Positions 22,865 through 33,200 of a DNA stretch of 34,278 nt are shown one piece after another; within the stretch, counting starts at the first letter, position 1, and each line of letters opens with the position of its first letter. Source of the DNA: Piscinibacter caeni (lineage in GTDB: Bacteria; Pseudomonadota; Gammaproteobacteria; Burkholderiales; Burkholderiaceae_C); assembly GCA_003265685.1 (NCBI GenBank), contig KZ836128.1, forward strand, positions 1-34,278. Direction: 5' to 3'. A program made the translations under genes and the position numbers. The notes beneath the pieces are model-generated. The model made no database searches. It was given only the letters and a program-made list of their open reading frames with translations, and had not been told where the DNA came from.

Positions 22865-24577
22865 ATGATCCAAGCCCGACAGGAGCTGCTGGTTGCGCTG
22901 GGCGCGGCGCTGGCCGACATCGCCCCGCAGGCCGCGCCGGCACCGGCGTTCGAGACCCCCAAGCAGGCCGCCCACGGCGACCTGGCGGTGACTGCCGCCC
23001 TGCAGCTCTCGCGCAGCCTGAAGAAGAACCCGCGCGAGGTGGCGCAGGCGCTGGTGGCCGCGCTGCAGGCGCAGCCGGCGGTGCAGCGCTGGGTCGAGTC
23101 GATGGAGATCGCCGGGCCGGGTTTCGTCAACCTGCGGCTGCGCGCCAGCGCGCGCCAGGCGGTGGTCGCCGAGGTGCTGGCCGCCGGCGATGCGTTCGGC
23201 CGTGCACCGGCCACCGGCCAGCGCGTGCTGGTGGAGTTCGTGTCGGCCAACCCGACCGGCCCGCTGCACACCGGCCACACCCGCCAGGCCTGCCTGGGCG
23301 ACGCGATCTGCAACCTGCTCGAGTGGCAGGGCGCCCAGGTGACGCGCGAGTTCTACTACAACGACGCCGGCGTGCAGATCACCACGCTGGCCGCCTCGGT
23401 GCAGGCGCGCCTGAAGGGCCTGAAGCCGGGCGAGCCGGGCTGGCCCGAATCGGCCTACAACGGCGACTACATCGCCGACGTGGCGGCCGACTTCGCGGCG
23501 AAGAAGACGGTGCATGCCGACGACCGCGAGTTCACCGCCTCGGGCGACCCGGACGACCTGGAGGGCATCCGCCAGTTCGCCGTCGCCTACCTGCGCCACG
23601 AGCAGGACCTGGACCTGAAGGCACTCGGCGTTCGCTTCGACCGCTACTTCCTCGAGTCCAGCCTGTACGGCGACGGGCGGGTCGACGACACGGTGCGGCG
23701 CCTGGTCGCCTCGGGCAAGACCTTCGAGGACGGCGGCGCGCTGTGGCTGCGCAGCACCGAGTACGGCGACGACAAGGACCGCGTGATGCGCAAGTCCGAT
23801 GGCAGCTACACCTACTTCGTGCCGGACGTCGCCTACCACTTGGTCAAGTTCGAGCGCGGCTTCCCGAAGGCGATCAACATCCAGGGCGGCGACCACCACG
23901 GCACCGTCGCCCGCGTGCGCGCCGGCATCCAGGCCGCGGGCCTGGGCGTGCCGGCCGGCTACCCGGATTACGTGCTGCACAAGATGGTCACGGTGATGAA
24001 GGGCGGCCAGGAGGTGAAGATCTCCAAGCGCGCCGGCAGCTACGTGACGCTGCGCGACCTGGTCGAGTGGACCGGCCGCGACGCGGTGCGCTTCTTCATG
24101 CTCAGCCGCAAGGCCGATACCGAGTTCGTGTTCGACGTCGACCTCGCGCTCAAGCGCAACGACGAGAACCCGGTCTTCTACGTGCAGTACGCGCATGCGC
24201 GCATCTGCTCGGTGATCGCCCAGTGGGTCGAGCAGGGCGGCGACGAGGCGACGCTGGCCCAGGCCGACCTGGCGCAGCTCGTCGCCCCGAGCGAGGCCGC
24301 GCTGATGCTGAAGCTGGCCGAGTTCCCGAACGTGCTGGAAGGCGCGGCCGCGGCACTCGCGCCGCACGACATCGCCTTCTACCTGCGCGACCTGGCCGGC
24401 GCCTTCCACGCCTACTACGCCAGCGAGCGCTTCCTGGTCGACGACGCGGCCCTGGCGCGCGCCCGGCTGGCCCTGCTGGCCGCGACGCGCCAGGTGCTGC
24501 GCAATGCGCTGGCCCTGCTCGGCGTGGCCGCCCCGCAACGCATGGACCGCGATCAGCCGGCCCTGGAGACCGCATGA
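22865..24577 (+). CDS. argS: Arginine--tRNA ligase
   Basis: A 570-residue class I aminoacyl-tRNA synthetase that charges tRNA-Arg in the cytoplasm. The N-terminal additional domain (about 1-110) includes [12 protein letters not shown]. The HIGH-type signature is HTGH (135-138) within [17 protein letters not shown]. The KMSKS-type loop is KISKR (385-389). The anticodon-binding DALR domain is C-terminal (about 455-570). The ATG at 22865 fits the family; the frame is open further upstream but without homologous sequence. The start lacks a ribosome site and has a -10 box eight bases before it. Its stop overlaps the SPOR-protein start by four bases (ATGA). Confidence 0.98.
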   Translation: MIQARQELLVALGAALADIAPQAAPAPAFETPKQAAHGDLAVTAALQLSRSLKKNPREVAQALVAALQAQPAVQRWVESMEIAGPGFVNLRLRASARQAVVAEVLAAGDAFGRAPATGQRVLVEFVSANPTGPLHTGHTRQACLGDAICNLLEWQGAQVTREFYYNDAGVQITTLAASVQARLKGLKPGEPGWPESAYNGDYIADVAADFAAKKTVHADDREFTASGDPDDLEGIRQFAVAYLRHEQDLDLKALGVRFDRYFLESSLYGDGRVDDTVRRLVASGKTFEDGGALWLRSTEYGDDKDRVMRKSDGSYTYFVPDVAYHLVKFERGFPKAINIQGGDHHGTVARVRAGIQAAGLGVPAGYPDYVLHKMVTVMKGGQEVKISKRAGSYVTLRDLVEWTGRDAVRFFMLSRKADTEFVFDVDLALKRNDENPVFYVQYAHARICSVIAQWVEQGGDEATLAQADLAQLVAPSEAALMLKLAEFPNVLEGAAAALAPHDIAFYLRDLAGAFHAYYASERFLVDDAALARARLALLAATRQVLRNALALLGVAAPQRMDRDQPALETA

Positions 24578-25200
24578 AATCGCAGCGTGGTGGCTTCGTG
24601 ATGGGCCTGATCGTCGGCCTGCTGGTCGGGCTGGCGCTGGCGCTGGCGGTGGCGCTGTACGTCACTAAGGTGCCGGTGCCCTTCGTCAACAAGGTGCCGC
24701 AGCGCACGCCCGAGCAGGACGCCGCAGAGACAGAGCGCAACAAGAACTGGGACCCGAACGCCCCGCTCGCGACGCGCCCGGGCAAGTCCGCCAGCGGCGC
24801 CGTGCCGGCGCTGGCGGCACCGCCCGCGCCGCCGGTGGCGAGTGCGTCGGCACCGGTGGCGACGCCGTCGCGGCCGGCCGCCTCGGCCCCCGGGCGCGAC
24901 CCGGCGGCCATCCTCGCCGGCCAGGTGCCGGGCAGCAAGCTGCCGGGTACCCCGGCGGCCGACCCCTTCCTCTACTTCGTGCAGGCTGGCGCGTTCAACC
25001 GCCCGGAGGACGCCGAGCAGCAGCGCGCCCGCCTGGCGATGATGGGCTTCGAGGCCAAGGTGACCGAGCGCGAGCAGTCCGGCAAGACCATGTACCGCGT
25101 GCGCGTCGGCCCGTTCGACCGCAAGGACGATGCCGACGGCGCCAAGGACAAGCTCGCCGGCAGCGGGGTCGACGCCGCGCTGGTGCGCGTCCAGAAGTGA
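24574..25200 (+). CDS. SPOR-domain inner-membrane protein
   Basis: A 208-residue single-pass protein. A short cytoplasmic end (MKSQRGG) and a transmembrane helix (about 8-31) are followed by a proline/alanine/serine-rich periplasmic linker (about 60-125) and a C-terminal SPOR domain (about 132-206; [21 protein letters not shown], then [21 protein letters not shown]). SPOR domains bind denuded septal peptidoglycan, so a role in division or cell-wall turnover (FtsN/DedD-like) is likely. It is translationally coupled to argS by ATGA and to the DsbA-like gene by GTGA or a short gap. Confidence 0.93.
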   Translation: MKSQRGGFVMGLIVGLLVGLALALAVALYVTKVPVPFVNKVPQRTPEQDAAETERNKNWDPNAPLATRPGKSASGAVPALAAPPAPPVASASAPVATPSRPAASAPGRDPAAILAGQVPGSKLPGTPAADPFLYFVQAGAFNRPEDAEQQRARLAMMGFEAKVTEREQSGKTMYRVRVGPFDRKDDADGAKDKLAGSGVDAALVRVQK

Positions 25201-25205
25201 GCGCG

Positions 25206-25835
25206 ATGCAGCGCCGCCGTTTCAGCGCCGGACTGCTGGCCGGCGCCGCGCTGCCGGCGCTGGCCCAGGGCAGCCCGGTCGAGGGCACCCACTACGTGCG
25301 TCTCAGCCAGCGTGCGCCGGTCGATGCGCCGCCGGGCCAGGTGGAGGTGCTGGCCTTCTTCTGGTACGGCAGCCCGCAGTGCAATCTCTTCGCGCCCGCG
25401 CTGGACGCCTGGGCCGGTCGCCTGCCGGGCGACGTGGCGTTCCGGCGCGTGCCGGTGGCGCTGCGCGACGAGCCGTTCGCCGCCCACCAGCGGCTCTACT
25501 ACGCGCTCGAGGCGCTGGGCCAGTTGCCGGCGCTGCACCGCAAGGTGTTCTACGCCATCCACGTCGGGCGCACGCGGCTCGACGGGCCGGCCGAGATGGC
25601 CGCCTTCGTGGCCCGCCAGGGTGTCGATGCCGAAGCCTTCCGCGCCGCCTACGCCTCGAAGGAGGTGCAGGCCAAGGCGCAGCGGGCGCGCCAGCTGTCG
25701 GCCGCCTACAAGATCGACGGCGTGCCGGCGTTCGGGGTGCAGGGCCGCTATTTCACGACCGCCGGCCTGGCCGGTTCGCCGCAGCGCCTGCTGGCCGTGG
25801 CGGATTTCCTGATCCCGCTCGCACGCAAGGGCTGA
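25206..25835 (+). CDS. DsbA/DsbL-family protein with SPQC instead of CPHC (no nucleophilic cysteine)
   Basis: A 209-residue exported thioredoxin-fold protein. The start MQRRRFSAGLLAGAALPALA resembles a Tat signal (RRxF). The body is clearly DsbA: EVLAFFWYGxPxCNLFAPALDAW, PVALRDEPFAAHQRLYYALEALG, LHRKVFYAIHV and the cis-proline loop GVPAFGV. The active site is Ser56-Pro57-Gln58-Cys59, where family members have Cys-Pro-His-Cys, and Cys59 is the only cysteine in the protein. It therefore cannot form the catalytic disulfide of an oxidase. The frame is otherwise intact and full length. A GTG at 25197 overlapping the SPOR stop is an alternative start, adding MSA. The protein may be a chaperone-like or mixed-disulfide-trapping homologue, or an enzyme that has lost activity. 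It lies between the SPOR and lptA genes. Confidence 0.88.
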   Translation: MQRRRFSAGLLAGAALPALAQGSPVEGTHYVRLSQRAPVDAPPGQVEVLAFFWYGSPQCNLFAPALDAWAGRLPGDVAFRRVPVALRDEPFAAHQRLYYALEALGQLPALHRKVFYAIHVGRTRLDGPAEMAAFVARQGVDAEAFRAAYASKEVQAKAQRARQLSAAYKIDGVPAFGVQGRYFTTAGLAGSPQRLLAVADFLIPLARKG

Positions 25836-25875
25836 TCGGGGCGGCCATCGCCCCCTGCGAGGCTCGAGGCCACGC

Positions 25876-25881
25876 TAGAAT
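25876..25881 (+). promoter_or_regulatory. -10 box upstream of lptA
   Basis: TAGAAT, 22 bases before the ATG at 25904. It overlaps an upstream in-frame ATG (25880), which argues against that start. No clear -35 box is seen. It suggests that lptA-lptB-rpoN can be transcribed separately from the argS-SPOR-DsbA genes. Confidence 0.4.
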
Positions 25882-25903
25882 GGCCTGCAAGTTTCGTGCC
25901 CTC

Positions 25904-26560
25904 ATGCGAATTCCCAACGCCCCGAATCTGACGCGACGCTTGCGGCATGCCGCCGCGCTCGGCCTGCTCGCCGCCGGCCTGTTGCCGCTGCCGGGCCACG
26001 CCGAGAAGGCCGACCGATTCAAGCCGCTCAACGTGGAGGCCGACCAGCCGGGCCGCATCGACCTGCTCAAGCAGTACGTCGAGTTCAACGGCAACGTCGT
26101 CGTCACCAAGGGCACGATGACGATCCGCGCCAGCCGCATCGAGGTGCGCGAGACGCCCGACGGCTACCACGCGGCGATCGCCTTCGGCGCGCCCAACAAG
26201 CCGGCCACCTTCCGCCAGAAGCGCGACGGTGTTGACGAGTACATCGAGGGCGAGGCCGAGCGGCTCGAGTACGACGGCCGCACCGACACGATCCGCTTCG
26301 TCGCCAACGCCGCGGTGCGGCGCACGCGTGGCAGCGGCACGGCCGACGAGATCACCGGCAACCTGGTCACCTACGACGGCGTGACCGAGGTGTTCAGCGT
26401 CTCCGGCGGTGCCCCGGCGACGCCCGCCAACCCCGGCGGCCGGGTGCGCGCCGTGCTGGCGCCGCGCGAAGGCACGGCCGCCGCGGCCGAAGCGGCGTCG
26501 GCGGCCAGCGCCGCCGCACCGGCGCTGCGCACCAGCCCATCGCTCGGGACCCCCCGGTGA
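25904..26560 (+). CDS. lptA: Lipopolysaccharide transport periplasmic protein LptA
   Basis: A 218-residue periplasmic bridge protein that carries lipopolysaccharide from the inner-membrane LptBFGC complex to LptD. A signal peptide (about 1-31, ending LPGHA) precedes an OstA/LptA beta-jellyroll domain (about 35-165: [41 protein letters not shown], then [18 protein letters not shown] and [15 protein letters not shown]). The tail from about 175 is alanine-rich and less typical. The start at 25904 gives a clean signal peptide. Its stop overlaps the GTG start of lptB (GTGA). No lptC or kdsC gene precedes it; the DsbA-like gene does. Confidence 0.94.
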   Translation: MRIPNAPNLTRRLRHAAALGLLAAGLLPLPGHAEKADRFKPLNVEADQPGRIDLLKQYVEFNGNVVVTKGTMTIRASRIEVRETPDGYHAAIAFGAPNKPATFRQKRDGVDEYIEGEAERLEYDGRTDTIRFVANAAVRRTRGSGTADEITGNLVTYDGVTEVFSVSGGAPATPANPGGRVRAVLAPREGTAAAAEAASAASAAAPALRTSPSLGTPR

Positions 26561-27327
26561 GCGCCGTGCCCGCCGCCGCGGCCCGCCCGCACCGCCTGGA
26601 GGCGCTCGGGCTGCAGAAGTCCTACGGCGTGCGCAAGGTGGTCAAGGACGTGCGCCTGGCGGTCGACAGCGGCGAGGTCGTGGGACTGCTCGGGCCCAAC
26701 GGCGCCGGCAAGACGACGAGCTTCTACATGATCGTCGGCCTGGTGCGCGCCGACGCCGGGCAGATCAGCATCGAGGGCCAGCGGGTCGAGCGGCTGCCGA
26801 TCCACCGGCGCTCGCGACTCGGGCTGTCCTACCTGCCGCAGGAGGCCTCGATCTTCCGCAAGCTCAGCGTCGAGGAGAACATCCGCGCCGTGCTCGAGCT
26901 GCAGATCGACGCCGACGGCAAGCCGCTGCGCAGCGCGCAGATCGATCAGCTGCTCGAGTCGCTGCTGCACGACCTGTCGATCGAGAAGCTGCGCCACGTG
27001 CCGGCGCCGGCGCTCTCGGGCGGCGAGCGGCGGCGGGTCGAGATCGCCCGCGCGCTGGCCACGCAGCCGCGTTTCATCCTGCTCGACGAGCCCTTCGCGG
27101 GCGTCGACCCGATCGCGGTGCTGGAGATCCAGCGCATCATCCGCTTCCTCAAGGCGCGCGGCATCGGCGTGCTGATCACCGACCACAACGTGCGCGAGAC
27201 GCTGGGCATCTGCGACCGCGCCTACATCATCAGCGACGGCACCGTGCTCGCCGAGGGCACGCCGGCCGAGATCGTCGAGAACCCGGACGTGCGCAAGGTC
27301 TATCTCGGCGAACATTTCCGCATGTGA
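26557..27327 (+). CDS. lptB: Lipopolysaccharide export ABC ATP-binding protein LptB
   Basis: A 256-residue ATPase that powers LptF/LptG extraction of lipopolysaccharide. Walker A is GPNGAGKT (46-53), the Q loop is in YLPQEASIF, the signature is LSGGE (153-157), Walker B is FILLDEP (173-179) with catalytic Glu178, and the switch His is His210 (TDHNV). [14 protein letters not shown] is typical of LptB. The GTG start at 26557 overlaps the lptA stop by four bases. rpoN follows 13 bases after its stop, the conserved proteobacterial order. Confidence 0.97.
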   Translation: MSAVPAAAARPHRLEALGLQKSYGVRKVVKDVRLAVDSGEVVGLLGPNGAGKTTSFYMIVGLVRADAGQISIEGQRVERLPIHRRSRLGLSYLPQEASIFRKLSVEENIRAVLELQIDADGKPLRSAQIDQLLESLLHDLSIEKLRHVPAPALSGGERRRVEIARALATQPRFILLDEPFAGVDPIAVLEIQRIIRFLKARGIGVLITDHNVRETLGICDRAYIISDGTVLAEGTPAEIVENPDVRKVYLGEHFRM

Positions 27328-27340
27328 GCGTGAGCCTGCA

Positions 27341-28876
27341 ATGAAACCGTCCCTGCAGGTCCGCCTCTCCCAGCACCTGGCGCTCACGCCGCAGCTGCAG
27401 CAGTCGATCCGGCTGCTGCAGCTCTCGACACTCGAGCTGCACCAGGAAGTCGAGCAGATGCTCGAGCAGAACCCCTTCCTGGAGCCCGACGAGGACGCGC
27501 CCGCCCCGTTCGAGCCGCTGGCCGAGCGCACCTCGCCGGCCGAGCGTGCCGGCGAGCAGGAGAGCGAGCGCGCCGCCGAGGCGGGCGGCGACGCCGGCGA
27601 CGACGCCCCCGGGCTGGACAGCGCCGAGCTCGGCGCCACCGCGCGGGACGACTGGGAGAACGGCACCGAGCGCGACGATTTCGACGGCATCGGCGAGGCC
27701 CCGGCCAAGGGCTCGGGCGCCGGCGAGGGCGACGATTTCGACGGTCAGGAGCGCGACACCGCGATGCCCACGCTGCAGGACCACCTGCGCCAGCAGCTGC
27801 TGGGCATGCGCCTGCCGGCCGAGGACGCGGCGGCGGTGTCGGTGCTGATCGAGTCGCTCGACGACGAAGGCTACCTGGCCGACCCGATCGAGGAGATCGC
27901 CGCCCAGCTGCTCGGCCCCGAGGCGAGCCCCGAGGAGCTCGAGGAGCTGGTCGACAAGCTGCGCTGCGGGCTGCGCTTCCTGCAGAGCATGGAGCCCACC
28001 GGCGTGGGCGCGGCCAACCTGCCCGAGTGCCTGACGCTGCAGCTGCGTGCGCTGCCGCGCAGCGAGGCGCAGGCGATCGCGATCATCGTCTGCAAGCAGC
28101 ACCTCGAGCTGCTGGCCCGGCGCGACCTGAAGAAGCTGATGGCCGCCACCGGCGCCGACGAGGAGCTGCTCAAGCAGGCCCAGGCGCTGATCGTCGCCTG
28201 CGAGCCCAAGCCGGGCCGGCCGTTCGCGCGTGCCGAGGCCAACATCGTGGTGCCCGACGTGATCGTGCAGAAGTCCGGGCGCGGCTGGAAGGTGGTGCTG
28301 AACCCGGACGTGATGCCGCGCCTGCGCATCAACGACCTGTACGCCAACGCGATCCGCCAGGGCCGTGGCAGCAACAGCCTGAACGGCGCCGGCGCGGGCC
28401 TGAACGCGCGCCTGCAGGAGGCGCGCTGGTTCATGAAGAACATCCTGCAGCGCTTCGACACCATCCAGCGCGTCTCGCAGGCCATCGTCGAGCGCCAGAA
28501 GGCCTTCTTCACGCACGGCGAGATCGCGATGAAGCCGCTGGTGCTGCGCGAGATCGCCGACGAGCTGGGCCTGCACGAATCGACCATCTCGCGCGTGACG
28601 ACCGCGAAGTACATGTCCACGCCCTTCGGCACCTTCGAGCTGAAGTACTTCTTCGGCTCCTCGCTGAACACCGATGCGGGCGGCAACGCCTCGAGCACCG
28701 CGGTGCGCGCGCTGATCAAGCAGCTCGTGGCCGCCGAGGACGCGGCCAAGCCGCTGTCGGACAGCCAGATCTCGCAGATGCTCGAGGAGCAGGGCATCCA
28801 GGTCGCGCGGCGCACGGTGGCCAAGTACCGCGAGGCGCTGAAGATCGCGCCGGCCAACCTGCGGAAGGCGATGTGA
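27341..28876 (+). CDS. rpoN: RNA polymerase sigma-54 factor
   Basis: A 511-residue sigma-54. Region I (1-50, MKPSLQVRLSQHLALTPQLQQ with its glutamine/leucine pattern) contacts activators. An acidic region II (about 50-140) follows, then the core-binding region (about 140-330). The helix-turn-helix region is LGLHESTISRVTTAKYMSTP, and the RpoN box ARRTVAKYRE is at 489-498 near the C-terminus, binding the -24 element. It directs transcription of nitrogen, motility and other activator-dependent genes. It ends the lptA-lptB-rpoN block. The hpf and ptsN genes found downstream in many proteobacteria are absent here, replaced by a palindromic repeat and an RNA methyltransferase gene. Confidence 0.98.
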   Translation: MKPSLQVRLSQHLALTPQLQQSIRLLQLSTLELHQEVEQMLEQNPFLEPDEDAPAPFEPLAERTSPAERAGEQESERAAEAGGDAGDDAPGLDSAELGATARDDWENGTERDDFDGIGEAPAKGSGAGEGDDFDGQERDTAMPTLQDHLRQQLLGMRLPAEDAAAVSVLIESLDDEGYLADPIEEIAAQLLGPEASPEELEELVDKLRCGLRFLQSMEPTGVGAANLPECLTLQLRALPRSEAQAIAIIVCKQHLELLARRDLKKLMAATGADEELLKQAQALIVACEPKPGRPFARAEANIVVPDVIVQKSGRGWKVVLNPDVMPRLRINDLYANAIRQGRGSNSLNGAGAGLNARLQEARWFMKNILQRFDTIQRVSQAIVERQKAFFTHGEIAMKPLVLREIADELGLHESTISRVTTAKYMSTPFGTFELKYFFGSSLNTDAGGNASSTAVRALIKQLVAAEDAAKPLSDSQISQMLEEQGIQVARRTVAKYREALKIAPANLRKAM

Positions 28877-28880
28877 GATG

Positions 28881-28950
28881 GTGCCCCCACGCTCACTGCG
28901 TTCGCTGCCCCCCGAGGGGGCGCGGGCCGCGCTTGGGGCGGCCCGGCGCT
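28881..28950 (+). repeat. REP-like GC-rich palindromic intergenic element
   Basis: The 81-base gap after rpoN is almost entirely palindromic: GCCCCC (28907-28912), CGA, GGGGGC (28916-28921), then GGGCCGC (28924-28930), seven bases, GCGGCCC (28938-28944), preceded by CCCCACGCTCACTGCGTTCGC. I recall closely similar sequences between genes in many Comamonadaceae and related genomes, which would make this a dispersed repeat. The first stem could also end rpoN transcription, though no T tract follows. Only one copy is seen in this window. Confidence 0.55.
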
Positions 28951-28957
28951 CGTCCCG

Positions 28958-30196
28958 ATGAACCTGTTCCTGCCTTGCGCCGCGGGCGTGGAAGCGCTGC
29001 TGGCGGACGAGGTCGCGCAGCTGCTGCCGGGTCGGCGAATCCACTCGCAACGCGGCGGCGTCGCGCTCGAGGGCGACGAGGTCGACGTGATGGCGCTGAA
29101 CCTCGGCTCGCGGCTCACGCAGCGGGTGCTGATCGAGGTGGCGCACGGCCGCTACCGCGACGAGCAGGACCTCTACGCGCTGGCCCGCACGGTCGGCTGG
29201 TCGCACTGGATCACGCCGCGCCACACGCTGCGCGTGGACACCACCGCGCAGCGCTCACCGCTGCGCAGCCTGAACTTCGCCGCGTTGCGCGTGAAGGACG
29301 CGGTGTGCGACCAGCTGCGCGAGGCGCACGGTGCGCGGCCGGACGTCGACACCCGCGCGCCCGACCTGCCTCTGCTGCTGCACCTCGGCCCCGAGCACGC
29401 CACGCTGTATGTCGACAGCTCCGGCGAGGCGCTCTTCAAGCGCGGCTGGCGCGAGGACAAGGGCGACGCACCGCTGAAGGAGACGCTGGCCGCCGCGATG
29501 CTCGCCGCTGCCGGCTGGCGCGGCACGCCCGAGGCCGGCGGCGCGCTGCACGACCCCTGCTGCGGCTCCGGCACCATCGCCATCGAGGCGGCGCAGATCG
29601 CCTGCGGCATCGCCCCCGGGCTGCAGCGCCGCTTCGCCTTCGAGCGCCTGCTGCCCTTCGGCACGCCGGCGCTGCGGGTGCGCTGGCAGCAGCTGAAGCA
29701 GGCGGCACGCGAGCGCATCCACGAAGCCGCGGTGCCGATCGTCGCGAGCGACGTCGCGTTCCGCATGGTCGACTTCGCGCGCCGCAACGCGCAGCGCGCC
29801 GGCGTGGCCGGGGCGATCGAGTTCCACGGCGGCGACGCGCTCGAGCGACCCGCGCCCGAGCTGCCCGCCGGGCTGCCCGGCACGCTGATGATCAATCCGC
29901 CCTACGGCGAGCGCATCGAGCTGGCCGGCAAGGCCGGCGGCAACAAGGCGCTGCCGGAGGACTTCTTCGCGCGCCTGGCGACGCACTGGAAGCGCGCCTA
30001 CACGCGCCACCCGGCCGGCTGGACCGCCTGGGTGCTGAGCCCCGACATGAAGCTGCCCGGCGCGATGCGGCTGAAGGAATCGCGCCGCGTGCCGATGTGG
30101 AACGGGCCGATCGAGTGCCGGCTGTTCCGCTTCGACCTGGTGGCCGGCTCCGCGCGTGCGCCGCGGCGCGACGACGAGGACGAGCCGAACGACTGA
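28958..30196 (+). CDS. THUMP-domain class I SAM-dependent RNA methyltransferase (RlmL N-terminal-like)
   Basis: A 412-residue enzyme. An N-terminal ferredoxin-like/THUMP module (about 1-155) binds RNA. The Rossmann methyltransferase domain contains ETLAAAML, DPCCGSGTIAIEAA (199-212) for SAM binding and the catalytic NPPYGER (313-319) typical of base N-methylation. It resembles the guanine-N2 methyltransferase half of E. coli RlmL (23S rRNA G2445) without the RlmK half. The C-terminal tail is acidic. The ATG follows the palindromic repeat with no ribosome site. It ends six bases before the convergent sensor kinase gene. A role in 23S rRNA modification is likely; the exact position is inferred. 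Confidence 0.9.
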   Translation: MNLFLPCAAGVEALLADEVAQLLPGRRIHSQRGGVALEGDEVDVMALNLGSRLTQRVLIEVAHGRYRDEQDLYALARTVGWSHWITPRHTLRVDTTAQRSPLRSLNFAALRVKDAVCDQLREAHGARPDVDTRAPDLPLLLHLGPEHATLYVDSSGEALFKRGWREDKGDAPLKETLAAAMLAAAGWRGTPEAGGALHDPCCGSGTIAIEAAQIACGIAPGLQRRFAFERLLPFGTPALRVRWQQLKQAARERIHEAAVPIVASDVAFRMVDFARRNAQRAGVAGAIEFHGGDALERPAPELPAGLPGTLMINPPYGERIELAGKAGGNKALPEDFFARLATHWKRAYTRHPAGWTAWVLSPDMKLPGAMRLKESRRVPMWNGPIECRLFRFDLVAGSARAPRRDDEDEPND

Positions 30197-30202
30197 GCCT
30201 GC

Positions 30203-33200
30203 CTAGGGGTCTGCAGCGCCGAGCGCCTCCAGCCCGGCCACGACCTGTGCGAGGCGTTCCCCGGTCCGGGCCAGCAGCGCGTCGATCTGCGGCGCCGCCG
30301 GGTCGTGCTGCCAGGCCTGCTCCAGCGCGAGCGCGGCATCGCGCAGCGCCGGCATGCCGAGCGTGCCGGCCAGGCCGCGCAGGTCGTGCACCAGGCGCCC
30401 CGCCGTCGCGGCATCGCCGCCGCCGCGGGCGGCGTCGAAGCGCACGACGAACTCGCGCTGCTGGTCGCGGAACTTGCGCAGCAGGCGCCGGTACAGCGCC
30501 GGCTCGCCGGCCACCTCGGGCAGTGCGGCATCGGCCTCGACGCCGGGCCAGGCGGCGGTGCCGCTGCCCGCCGGTGCCGGCGGCGGCGGGCGCACCCAGC
30601 GGGCGAGCGTGGCGAACATCTCGTCGACCTTGATCGGCTTGGCGATGTGGTCGTTCATGCCGGCAGCGATCACTTTCTCGCGGTCGCCGACCATGGCGTT
30701 GGCGGTCATCGCGATCACCGGCAGGTCACGCAGCGCCGGCTGCGCGCGGATCGCGCGCGCCGCATCGAAGCCGTCCATCACCGGCATCTGGCAGTCCATC
30801 AGCACGCCGTCGAAGCGCTCGCGCGCCAGCACCTCGAGCGCCTCGCGGCCGTCGCCGGCCACGCTGACCGAAACACCCGCGCCGCTGAGCAGTTCGAGCG
30901 CCACCTCGCGGTTGATCGCGTTGTCCTCGACGAGCAGCAGGCGCGCGCCCTTCAGCGCCGCCTGCGCGCCCGGCAGCCGGCCGTCGCGCCGGCCGCTGCC
31001 CGCGGCGGACACCGGTGCAACGCCGAGCACCTTGCAGCAGGCGTCGAACAGCGACGAGGGCGTCACCGGCTTGGTCAGCACCTCCGCGAAGACGAGGCGG
31101 CGCTCCTGCGCCCGCTGCAACACCTCGTCGCGGCTGAACGCGGTCAGCATCAGCACCGCGGGCATGCGGTGGCGGGCCAGCGGCAGCCGCGCCAGCCGCT
31201 CGGCGCAGTCGAGGCCGTCCATGCCCGGCATCTTCCAGTCCAGCAGCATCAGGTCGTACGGCGTGCCGGTCGCCGCGGCGTGCAGCACGCGCTCGAGCGC
31301 GGTGGCACCGTCCGCGACCGCATCGACCGCGACGCCGAAGCTGTCCAGCATGCCGGTCAGCACCTCGCGCACACAGTCGTTGTCGTCGACGACGAGCATG
31401 CGGCAGGCGGCGAGCCGCTCGTGGCGAAGCACCCGGCTGCCGCGCGGCGCATCGGGCTGCAGGCCGAACTCGAGCTCGAACCGGAACTCGCTGCCGCGGC
31501 CGGGGCCGCTGTCGACGCCGATCTCGCCGCCCATCAGCTCGACGAGCCGGCGGCTGATCACCAGCCCGAGCCCGGTGCCGCCGTAGCGCCGGCTCGTCGA
31601 GGCGTCCGCCTGCGCGAAGGGCTGGAACAGGCGCTGCTGCTGCTCGACCGTCATGCCCACGCCGGTATCGCGCACCGCGAAGCGCAGCTGCACCTGCGTG
31701 GCCGTGCGAGCGCCGACCTCGACCGCGAGCACGACCTCGCCGCGCTCGGTGAACTTCACCGCGTTGTTGCACAGGTTCAGCAGCACCTGGCGCAGCCGGG
31801 TCGGGTCGCCGACGAGCAGCAGCGGCAGGGACTCGGGCTCGACGAACACCAGCTCGAGCCCCTTCTCGTCGGCCTTCAGCCCGACGATGCTCGCCAGCTC
31901 GTCCATCAGCTCGCCGAGGTTGAAGGCGATCGACTCGATGTCGAGCTTGCCGGCCTCGATCTTCGAGAAGTCGAGGATGTCGTTGATGATGCCCAGCAGG
32001 GACAGCGCCGACGCATGCACCTTGTTGACGTAGTTGTGCTGGCGCGGCGGCAGCCCGCTGTCCATCGCGAGGTGCGACAGGCCGATGATCGCGTTCATCG
32101 GCGTGCGGATCTCGTGGCTCATGTTGGCGAGGAACTCGCCCTTCGCGCGGCTCGCCGCCTCGGCGGCATCGCGTGCGACGACGAGCTCGGCGGTGCGCTC
32201 CCCGACGCGCCGCTCGAGCTCGGCGTTCAGCGCGCGGATCTCGTCCTGCGTGCGGCAGTACTCGACGATGACGCCGGTCAGCCCGGCCACCGCCTCGACC
32301 AGCTCGAGGTCGGCCTCGTTCGGCGCACGCGGCGCGCGGTGGTGGATCGCCACGACGCCGATCACCCGGCCGTCGCGGTCGGGCACCGGCTGGGCCCAGC
32401 ACGACGCCAGCCCCGCGCGCAGCGCGAGATCGCGCAGCGGGGGCGGCGCGCCGCCGGCGGCGAAGTCCTCGACGACGACGCGCCGCCCGCGCACCGCCGC
32501 CTCGGCGCACGGCCCGCCGCCCGCGCCGATCTCCAGACCGCGCAGCGCCTCGGCGTAGGCGGCCGGCAGCCGCGTCGCGGCCACCGGGTCCAGGCGGCGG
32601 CGCTCGGCGTCGAGCAGCAGCACCGACACGATCATGTCCGACTGCCGCTGCTCGACGTCGCGCACGATCGAGTCGAGGATGCCCGCCAGCGGCTCGCCGC
32701 GGATCAGCCGCTCGAGCGCACCGGCGCGCAGGGTCTCGATCAGCTCGAGCCGGCGCTGCGCGGTGATGTCCACCATCACGCCGCGCAGCCGGGTCGGCCG
32801 GCCGTCCTCGGCGATCACGGTCACGCGGTCGTGCAGCCAGACGACACGCCCGTCGGCGGCGAAGAAGCGGTAGAAGAACTCCTGCGCGCGCAGCTCCTGG
32901 GTGGCGGCGGCGTCGAGGTCGATCGACCATTCGCGGTCGTCGGGGTGGATGCGCTCGGCCCAGAATCCCGGCTCCTGCCAGCGCTCGACCGGGAAGCCGA
33001 GCAGCCGTTCGGCCTGGCGGCTCACGAAGACGAAGCGCGGGCCCGGCATCTCGGCCTCCCAGACGATGCCCTCGATGGTGTCGACCAGCGAGGCATAGGC
33101 CTGCTGCGAGCGCCGCAGCGCCGCCTCGGCCTGCTTGCGCTGCGTGATGTCGCGCGCGATCGTCGCCGCGCCCAGGACGCGGCCGGCCGCGTCGCGCAGC

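Noticed and set aside
25206-25835. Pseudogene call for the DsbA-like gene
   Set aside because: The frame, length, signal peptide and remaining conserved blocks are intact; only the active-site residues differ.
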